Part shown: positions 56,876-64,000 of the stretch, piece by piece
Position numbering within the stretch: position 1 is the stretch's first letter
How the letters are laid out: every line of letters starts with the position of its first letter
Origin: Vanessa cardui
Taxonomy: Eukaryota > Arthropoda > Insecta > Lepidoptera > Nymphalidae
Reading direction: 5' to 3'
NCBI RefSeq assembly: GCF_905220365.1
Contig: NC_061140.1
Coordinates: forward strand, 12,402,501-12,466,500
DNA length: 64,000 bases
Notes under the pieces: model-generated
The model's database searches: none
Told to the model about the DNA's origin: nothing
The model's input: the letters and a program-made list of their open reading frames with translations, nothing else
Translations under genes and position numbers: made by a program

Positions 56876-57012
56876 TTTTTTCTTAACAACAACAAACAAC
56901 ATCCTGTAAATTCCCACTGCTGGGCTAAAGGCCTCCTCTCCCTTTAAGGAGAAGGTTTGGAACATATTCCACCACGCTGTTCCAATGCGGGTTGGTGGAA
57001 ATTTTTTCTTAA
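56876..57012 (-). repeat. SINE D, 5'-truncated, with target duplication
   Basis: Only the 3' ~115 bp is present (56887-57001), flanked by an 11-bp duplication 'ttttttcttaa' (56876-56886 and 57002-57012). The break at 'gcgggttggtggaa' is an original truncation, not later decay. Confidence 0.92.
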
Positions 57013-57493
57013 ATTATTTTAATTTTTGTTTTTTATTATTTAAAACAAATAGTGTCAATTATTTCTATAATTTAAAAATTTTAAGCATATTTTTATAATA
57101 ATATAATTGAAACAATTGCTTTTCATAAAAATCTAAATTGTGCATATGCTAGTAATAACATAAGTAAAGGTCAATAATGGTAATATATGTATGTTAGTAC
57201 CGCAAAGAGCTTGGGACAGGCTTTAATTTTATAAGTGGTTAAGTAACGGAAGCTTACGAAGTTGTCGATTTTCTCTACTACTTGAAAACTTGTACCGAAA
57301 GCTTATAATAAGCTACATTAACATAACATCATGTTTCTCACGATTTTATTATAAACTTGTTATTGTTAAGAATCTGAGACTAGTGATTTATCTCGTACTT
57401 AAAACAGGCAGGCAAACAGATTACCTGACAACTTTCAGTTCTAAAATGTTACATTAAGGCATTTTTAAATGTGTTAAATATTTTGACTTAATA
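57013..57493. other. unassigned
   Basis: Nothing recognised. Confidence 0.4.
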
Positions 57494-57655
57494 GTAGAGT
57501 TTTCTGTAAACCTACCATCACACTCATCAGACATTCTGTCTGTATATTAAGTCCTATTTTGAAGGTCCAATGAGCCAGTTCATCTACTATCATAGTTCCT
57601 AAGCTCGGTGGCGAGTTGGTGACGTAAGAAAGGCTTAACATTTCTTAAAGCTCGA
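57494..57655 (+). repeat. family A, decayed
   Basis: 'gtagagttttctgtaaacct', 'gaaggtccaatgagccagtt' and 'taagctcggtggcgagttgg'. Confidence 0.65.
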
Positions 57656-57690
57656 ATTCTTGCGTCCTTTTAATCTGTTTCTAATCTATA

Positions 57691-57887
57691 TCTATATTAA
57701 TATTATAGATGGAAAGTTATTCTGTATGTCTGACTGTCAATCTTCCATGACCACACTGCTGAACCGAATTTAATGAAATTCGGTATGAAGCAAATTTGAA
57801 TTCTAAGGAAGGACATAGGCTACTTTTTTGCCTGACACACAACAACCTACACCCCAAAACGCGAGCGAAGCCACGGGCGACGGCTAG
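57691..57887 (+). mobile_element. Lep1-type Helitron (family C), canonical termini
   Basis: Starts A|TCTATATTAATATTATAGA and ends 'cacgggcgacggctag'|T: TC and CTAG both intact in the sense orientation. 11 bp further on a SINE D begins. Confidence 0.88.
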
Positions 57888-57897
57888 TATCCTATAA

Positions 57898-58175
57898 CAT
57901 ACAACAACAGCCTGTAAATTCGCACTGCTGGTCTCCTCTCCCTTTGAGGAGAAAGTTTGGAACATACTCCACCACGCTGTTCTAATGCGGGTTGGTGGAA
58001 TACACATGTGGCAGAATTTCTATGAAATTTGTCACATGCAGGTTTTCTCACGATGTTTTCCTTCACCGCTGAGCACTAGATGAATTATAAAGACAAATTA
58101 AGCACATGAATCAGCGGTGCTTGCTTGGATTTGAACCCGCAATCGTCGGTTAAGATGCAAGCGTTATAACCACAC
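57898..58175 (-). repeat. SINE D, head slightly truncated
   Basis: 'acaacaacagcctgtaaatt' to 'gcaagcgttataaccaca'; the last 'ctgggccatctcgactc' of the head is missing. A 13-bp deletion removed 'gctaaaggcc'. Confidence 0.9.
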
Positions 58176-58391
58176 GTAATACCAAAATTATAGTAAATAT
58201 GTATTACGGTTCAGAATTGAACCTAACTTTCACATAGGTGGCTCACGTGTCGAATTTAAATATGCATGAGCCATTATCACTATAATGGTTATTTGATTGA
58301 TAACGAATGAACTTAAATTAATTTGGAGTAGATATTCGATGATAAAGTCCTAAACCTTAAACCTTACAGTATTGCACGCTTAGATATGCTT

Positions 58392-58475
58392 CGGCCCACT
58401 AGCAAATGGGCCACCTGATGGTAAGCGATTACCATCAAGTATAGACATTTGCGCAGTAAGAAATATAGCCATTGA
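58392..58475 (-). repeat. family A tail fragment
   Basis: 'aaatgggccacctgatggta', 'agcgattaccatcaagtata' and 'cgcagtaagaaatatagcca'. Confidence 0.6.
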
Positions 58476-58504
58476 TTAACACCAAGTACTAATTAATTTT
58501 TAAA

Positions 58505-59043
58505 GAGCCGAGATGGCTCAGTGTTTGGAACACATGTATCATAATCGACGATTGCGGGTTCAAATCCTGGCAAGTACCGCTGAATTATTCGTGTGCTTAA
58601 TTTGTGTTTATAATTCATCTTTTTTTATGGTAAAGATAGGCGGACGAGCATATGGGCCACCTGATGGTAAGTGGTCACCAACACTCATAGACAATGACGC
58701 TGTAAGAAATATTAAATATTCCTTACATTCTCAATGTGCCACCAGCCTTGGGAACTAAGATGTTATGACCCTTGTGCCTGTAGTTACACTGGCTCACTCA
58801 CCCTTGAAACTGGAACACAACAATACTGAGTACTGTTATTTTGCAGTAGAATAACTGATGAGTGGATGGTATCTACCCAGGCGGGCTATAAAGCCCTACG
58901 TGCTCGGCGTCGGATAACATCGTGAGGAATCCTGTATGTGTCGGTTTTCGATTTTGATAGTGGTGGAATATATTCCAAGCTTTTCCCTTAAGGGAAGAGG
59001 AGGTCTTAGCTCAGGAGTGGAAAATTTACAGACTTTTGTTGTT
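58505..59043 (+). repeat. SINE D split by a family A insertion
   Basis: Head 'gagccgagatggctcagtgt' to 'ttataattcatct' (58505-58620); resumes 'cgtgctcggcgtcggataac' at 58899 and ends 'aaaatttacagacttttgtt'. Joined, the two parts follow the family order without a gap. Confidence 0.88.
58621..58898 (-). repeat. family A nested in SINE D
   Basis: T-run, 'ggtaaagataggcggacgag', through 'aatgtgccaccagccttggg' to 'gggctataaagccctac'. No target duplication can be found at the edges, and the 5' end stops before 'caccaagta'. Confidence 0.9.
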
Positions 59044-59079
59044 GAGAAGGTTCATTGATTAGATCTTATTTTAATTAAA

Positions 59080-59275
59080 GTGTATGCATACCCCGCAAAC
59101 ACCACTGACTTTATTTTCTTAAATTATATTTATTGTGTCAAGGAAAACACAGTAAGGACGCCTGCATGTGTCGATGCAACACAGCTACATGTGTATTTAT
59201 TAACCTGAATTGGAACAGCGTGTAATCCCGAGCGAGAAGGCTCAGCCCACATGTGGAACATTTTTCAGATAGTTA
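59080..59275 (+). repeat. SINE D, old
   Basis: 'gcaaacaccactgactttat', 'caaggaaaacacagtaagga', 'gcctgcatgtgtcgatgcaa' and 'ctgaattggaacagcgtgta'. Confidence 0.6.
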
Positions 59276-59499
59276 ATTTATTTATTTACATCACGATTGG
59301 TGTCTAAATTGGGAATGTAACTATGTTTGACTGTTCGTTAGGCTTTTATGAAATTCGAATTCCAAGGAAGAACATTCAAGAGGTAAAATTAGGGTTGTTG
59401 GGGTATGTATTTTCTTCAAATTCAGTGTTCATTCAAAATGAAGACCTCAATCATGAAATGTGTTACCGGCATAAAACTTATATTTAGTATTGTTGTTTT

Positions 59500-59728
59500 T
59501 TGTATATACAATAGGTAGGCGAACTAGCAATTCATCTAATGGTAAGTGGTCACCACACATGGTAAGAAATTTAAACCATTATCTTAGGTATAAAATTGTT
59601 ATCCCTCATTTGCCTGTTATACTAACTCACACCCAAACCCAAACACAACAAATTTTAGGCTGTTTAGTATGCGAGGAATGGTGGGTGGTACCTACCCTCG
59701 TCTTGTACAAAGCCCTACCACCAAGTCA
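59500..59728 (-). repeat. family A, decayed
   Basis: 'aataggtaggcgaactagca', 'taatggtaagtggtcaccac' and 'gtgggtggtacctaccctcg', ending 'agccctaccaccaagt'. Confidence 0.8.
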
Positions 59729-60072
59729 TTATCGTTATTTGATATTCAATGAACTGTACCATATTGGATTAAAGCATTCAACCTTTAACATGAAAACAAA
59801 TATAGAAATTCTAGCTAAATCTCTATATTTAATAAGATAATCTTACGAGACACAATTATGCTGAAATAGTTCATATTTATTACGTAATAAGGCCCAAATT
59901 TACTATACATATGACACGTTTCCATAATAGCTATAAATTGTTAATTACTCGCTAATGAATACACATCCGATATCTGATGGGAAATTAAATTCTAATACAA
60001 GGTGTAAACCATAGATTATAAAATACAGAAGTGCCGTTAATTTGGAATCGTATTACATCATAAAATAATTTA
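59729..60072. other. unassigned
   Basis: Nothing recognised. Confidence 0.4.
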
Positions 60073-60569
60073 CTAGCGACACGCCCCAGTTTCGCACGGT
60101 TGCAATACTGATACTAAATATACTACAGAATTTGTTTATTTACGACATCACATTAGAAATTTCTAAAATTTACTAATGTTTCTTTACTATATTGCCCATG
60201 TATTGTATACAAAATCAAAATCAAAATAAACTTTATTCAAGTAGGCTTTTACAAGCACTTTTGAATCGTCTTTTTACAATTAAGTGAATCTACCACGGGT
60301 TCGGAAAGTAAATTCTACCGAGAAGAACCGGCAAGATACTCAGTAGTTACTCTTTTTCAACATTTAAAAAATACAAAGTCATGTTAGTTAAAACAATTAT
60401 TTATATTGATATATCCTGCTTGGAAGTCAACAGGTATTAAACCTCTCTTCTCGAATCGCTCTATCTATTAAGAAAAACCGCATCAGAATCCGTTGCGTAA
60501 TTTTAAAGATCTAAGCATACGTAGGGGCAAACAGCGATAAGATAATATAAAATATATACTATGTAGTGA
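60073..60569 (-). mobile_element. Lep1-type Helitron (family B) hosting a family E insertion
   Basis: A|CTAGCGACACGCCCCAGTTT at left, 'actatgtagtga'|T at right. Interrupted after 'attgtatacaaaa' and resumed at 'cctctcttctcgaatcgctc'. Confidence 0.88.
60212..60440 (-). repeat. family E nested in the Helitron
   Basis: 'atcaaaatcaaaataaactt' (tail complement) to 'tgcttggaagtcaacaggta'. Near consensus, hence young. Confidence 0.9.
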
Positions 60570-61029
60570 TTTAAGTAAGCTTTTATAAGTACATTTGTTT
60601 CGTCATAGTGACCTTCGAGTAACGATCGTCAAAATTCAATTTAATTTAAATTCGCTAAATTGTCAAACAAGAAATTATTAGAGTTGACCTACAATAATTG
60701 TAATTATTGTTTTAATTTGTAAATTTGAAGATATTTCTTCAAATTGTATTTTAACTTCAATAATTAAATTTTTTAAAGAGTCATTGACATAACACGTACC
60801 GCTTACTTGAGCTAACGAGTAGATAAGCACTAAGAAAGGAGTTTTTAAATTTCATCACCTGAAGGGTTGAATATGGGATGAAAGTTTGTATTGACATTCA
60901 TCACATCTAATGTTTGATATATCAAATTAAATTTTGTTTATTATATCATATAACGTACTAATTATTTTATAATTAATTATCCGTCCGTGAATATATAATG
61001 ATAGTGTTTTATTTGTTAATTATGAAATA
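60570..61029. other. unassigned
   Basis: Nothing recognised. Confidence 0.4.
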
Positions 61030-61228
61030 CTAGGAGTCGCCCGCGGCTGCACTTGTGTTTTAGGGTGTTTGAATGAGTCAGGAAAAAAAGTAACCTATGT
61101 TCTTTCTTGGAGTTCAAGTTTGCTTAATACCAAATTGCTGTTTTGCTGCAGTTATTGGCCGTGAAAATGACAGACAGACAGATAGACAGACAGTGTTATT
61201 TTCACATTTATAATATTAATAATACAGA
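61030..61228 (-). mobile_element. Lep1-type Helitron (family C)
   Basis: A|CTAGGAGTCGCCCGCGGCTG to 'aatacaga'|T; carries an extra GACA run ('gacagacagacagatagaca'). Confidence 0.86.
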
Positions 61229-61776
61229 TTAAAACTGTCGATACCATTTCTGATCCATACAGTTTTATGGTACAAGGGATATTGTTTAGGCGGAGCTACA
61301 GCAAACATCACAATGTGTTGCCTATCTCTATTATAATCTTTTTTTCTTTTATATTCACACAGTAATCTGAGACATGTGGCGTACCGACACAGAAATAGGT
61401 CAAATATGTTCATAGGGTAAAGAACACTACACTTGAACGCTGTCTTATTATTATAATTAACAGATCAACTATATTTTTTTTAAATCTTGCCTTTGTTTTA
61501 AAATGATTCTAATTAATATAGAAAGGCTTAAAGAGTACAGGGTATCTCCTGTAACGATAATTCTGGTTATATAATCTATGTTAATTAAAATAATTTTTTT
61601 TTTATAATTTTGCAAATATATTCTATAAATATAGATAATTCAATAAATATTACAATTTTTTACACAAACAATGTCCGCATACTAATAAAATTCTTATATT
61701 ACATTTATCTGTCTGTCTGTTAGTATATTCTTACAATTTATGTTTTAAATAGAATCAGTATAAATTAAAAAAAAAA
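61229..61776. other. unassigned AT-rich stretch
   Basis: 'tatctgtctgtctgttagta' at 61705 is a possible Helitron scrap. Confidence 0.35.
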
Positions 61777-61943
61777 TCTATACTATAATATCAAAAATGT
61801 GTAAGTAACTCTATCTGTCTGTCCGTCTGTCACTACCAAACCACTGAATCGAATTTGATGAAATTTTGGCATAGGCTCCTTTTTTGCCTCACACATAAGA
61901 ACCAATACCCTAAAACGTGAGCTAAGTCGCGGGCAACAATTAG
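61777..61943 (+). mobile_element. Lep1-type Helitron (family C), internally shortened
   Basis: A|TCTATACTATAATATCAAAA, 'ctgtctgtccgtctgtcact', 'ataggctccttttttgcctc' and 'cgcgggcaacaattag'|T. The 'gaactccaag' block is deleted. Confidence 0.87.
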
Positions 61944-62910
61944 TATATAATATATGATAATAATATGCTCATCAATTATGTTACAAGGCTTAATCAAATC
62001 AAACGAGCATGTATAATTTAGAAAGACAAAGACGTAGCTTAATGTAAAATTAAGTCTTTCAAGTTCTAGTACAAATTTCAAAGTCAGACGAAGTTTTAAC
62101 TAAGCCCCAGTTAAGCTTGTATATAATTTCGATCATAGCCTCTGTTATACGAAATTATTAGTCGATAAGAAAGTTTTCATTGAAACTGTATTTTTGTTAA
62201 TTCATATGGTGTCAATGGTGATTTTGAACAAAGATCACTAATTCACCACCATGGTACCATTATCGGTATTAGAGATCAATGGGATAAGAATCGATCTTTG
62301 GCGGTAGAATAGTTATAAACGAAACAATTATTATAAAGTAATAACACCAAATTGAATATAAATTACCCTAAAGAAAACCTACGGAAAATATCAGCCGAAG
62401 TTTATCAAATGTGACAATTAATTGGCAATTTTTATGTGAATCAAAATCGACAGGATATATACATAATTATTTGTTTTATAATGATACAGTTTTTAAATTT
62501 AGAATCAGATGAAATTGATGAAAAAAATTAAATAGAATCTAAACGAGCGAGTCAACAATAAGAGCATATACCCTACTTTCTTAATACAAAAGGTCAAAGC
62601 CCTCAGCTGTTTTGTAAGAGTTAACCAGATAATTTTTTTACTGTTTACGGCCAGTATTGGTTTACTTGAACGAATCGACGCTTCCAAATTATTGAGTCGA
62701 CCGCAGAGATGCCTAAGACTTTCGGAATAAATTAATTTCACTTAATCTTATTTGACGGGACAGCTTAAATAGTTAACTTAGCCTGAGCTTATTTACTTGA
62801 GTTACTTTTGAATTAATATTTGTTATGCAAGTATTTAATCTTTACTATTAACAATAAAAACTCATTTGTATTCCATATATGATTTGATTCTCGTGAATTT
62901 CGTCACACTA
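61944..62910. other. unassigned
   Basis: 'ttggcggtagaatag' at 62298 may be a family A scrap. The 78-codon minus ORF at 62505-62741 is basic and hydrophobic, without a recognisable family. Confidence 0.35.
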
Positions 62911-63168
62911 GTGGTAGGCCTTTGTACAAGCCCGTCTGGGTAGCTACCACCCACTCATCAGTTATTCTACCGCCATACAACAGTACTCAGTATTGTTGTG
63001 TTTCGGTTTGAAAGGTGAGTGAGCCAGTGTAACTAGAGACACAAGGGTTATAACAATTTAGTTCCAAGGTCGGTGGCGCATTTACTATGGGTGATTATGA
63101 CGACTTACCATCAGGTGGGCCATATACTCGTCCGCCAACCTATACCATAAATAAATAAATAAAAAAAC
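62911..63168 (+). repeat. family A, nearly full length
   Basis: 'agtggtaggcctttgtacaa' to 'cgtccgccaacctataccat', with an (AAAT)n tail instead of pure A. The 'gatgtaaggaatagttaata' block is deleted. Confidence 0.92.
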
Positions 63169-63222
63169 ACAGAGAGCAAGAGCAGAGCAAGAGCAAGAGC
63201 AAGAGGAGAGCAAGAGCAGTGC
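63168..63222. repeat. (GAGCAA)n microsatellite
   Basis: About 50 bp of imperfect 'agagcaag' units directly after the family A tail. Confidence 0.85.
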
Positions 63223-63269
63223 TACAAGATCGTTTGTTACAAAAACAAAACGTACCATGACGGTTTAGA

Positions 63270-63405
63270 ACACGTCAATGTAAACTGAAAATAACGGGTT
63301 CAAGCCAGTTGAGTAACACAAATAACAATCATCACATTTCTCATTCGATAAATCCACTAATTTGCATTGGAACGAGTAGTGGAATAAGTCCAAATAATTC
63401 AAACG
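63270..63405 (+). repeat. SINE D, old
   Basis: 'gtttagaacacgtcaatgta', 'aataacgggttcaagccagt' and 'aatttgcattggaacgagta'. Confidence 0.55.
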
Positions 63406-63447
63406 CAATTTTAACAATTCTAACAAGATGTTGATATGACTTCTCTT

Positions 63448-63665
63448 AATGGTAGGGTTTTGTGCAAGCCCGTCTGCGTAGGTACACTCACTCATCAGGT
63501 ATTCTACCGCCAATTGGAATACTTAGTAATGTCGTGTTCCAGCTTAAAAGACGGCCAGGATAACTAGAGCACAAGAAGTGGTTAATATTTGTGACAGAGC
63601 CGAAGTCAATAGGCGGTGACCACTTAACATCAGGTGACCCATTTGCAGTTCCGCCTACCTATTCA
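63448..63665 (+). repeat. family A, decayed
   Basis: 'taatggtagggttttgtgca', 'ctcactcatcaggtattcta', 'caataggcggtgaccactta' and 'gcagttccgcctacctattc'. Confidence 0.82.
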
Positions 63666-63674
63666 TTAATCATT

Positions 63675-63972
63675 AACAGCCTGTAAATTTCCCACTGCTC
63701 AGCTAAGGCCTCCTCTTCCTTAGAGGAGTGGGGTTAGGAGCATATTCCACCACGCTGTTCCAATGCGGGTTGGTGGAATACACATGTAGCCGAATTTCGA
63801 TGAAATTGAGTCACATGCAGGTTTCCTCACGATGTTTGCTATCACCGCAGAGCACGAAATAAATTATAAACACAAATTAAGCACGTGAAAATTCAGTAGT
63901 GCGTGCCTAGGCCAGAACCCGCAATCATCGGTTAAGATGCACGCATTCTAACCACTGGGCCATTTGGGCCTT
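63675..63972 (-). repeat. SINE D, near full length
   Basis: 'aacagcctgtaaatttccca' to 'accactgggccatttgggcc'. The repeat tail is lost, and the body starts about 10 bp after the family A tail. Confidence 0.9.
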
Positions 63973-64000
63973 GTCCATTACATATAAATAAGTTAATAAA

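Noticed and set aside
59490..59840. 116-codon plus-strand ORF.
   Set aside because: Two-thirds of it is antisense family A sequence and the rest is AT-driven.

Overview
The window reads as AT-rich lepidopteran nuclear DNA, most likely from a nymphalid-type butterfly. I base this on its interspersed repeats, which I recognise from butterfly and moth genomes: Lep1-type Helitrons with a conserved 'gcttcgc' 3' module, two tRNA-derived SINE families, 3' ends of Jockey-type and RTE-type LINEs, and several abundant short families. I name the families A to H for this window only. There is no bacterial operon structure, CRISPR array, rRNA or intact tRNA gene. No multi-exon host gene can be reconstructed, so the window is probably intergenic or a very large intron.

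Layout. 0-10 kb: Helitrons, family A copies, one SINE F, a family H element with a Helitron nested in it, a coding-like ORF (4058-4252), and an AT-rich hairpin cluster (9583-9799). 10-24 kb: mostly decayed repeats, a SINE D with a clean 11-bp target duplication (12680-13010), and a decayed LINE polyprotein tail (about 21755-22130). 24-34 kb: fewer repeats, several short coding-like or GC-richer patches (27.3, 28.4, 28.7, 29.3-29.7 and 32.9-33.15 kb), and a SINE D whose tail junction is folded into a 42-bp near-perfect palindrome (32159-32200). 36.4-42.9 kb: repeat-poor, with E-box/CA-rich modules and a CTCF-like core. 43-64 kb: repeat-dense, with a 5'-truncated Jockey-type LINE carrying a readable C-terminal reverse-transcriptase ORF (50330-50985), RTE 3' ends, nested insertions (A in Helitron, A in SINE D, E in Helitron), and a 90-codon ORF (53366-53638, minus strand) that is the best host-gene candidate.

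How the parts relate. The non-autonomous repeats appear to depend on LINEs whose 3' ends are also here. Family A shares its terminal ~60 bp with the Jockey-type LINE, and SINE D shares its terminal ~40 bp with the RTE-type LINE. Helitron copies end in the expected TC...CTAG termini between A and T, and 18 of 23 lie on the minus strand. Nesting gives a relative age order: Helitrons and SINE D are hosts, families A and E are later invaders. All family assignments are by eye and memory, without database searches; boundaries of decayed copies are approximate.
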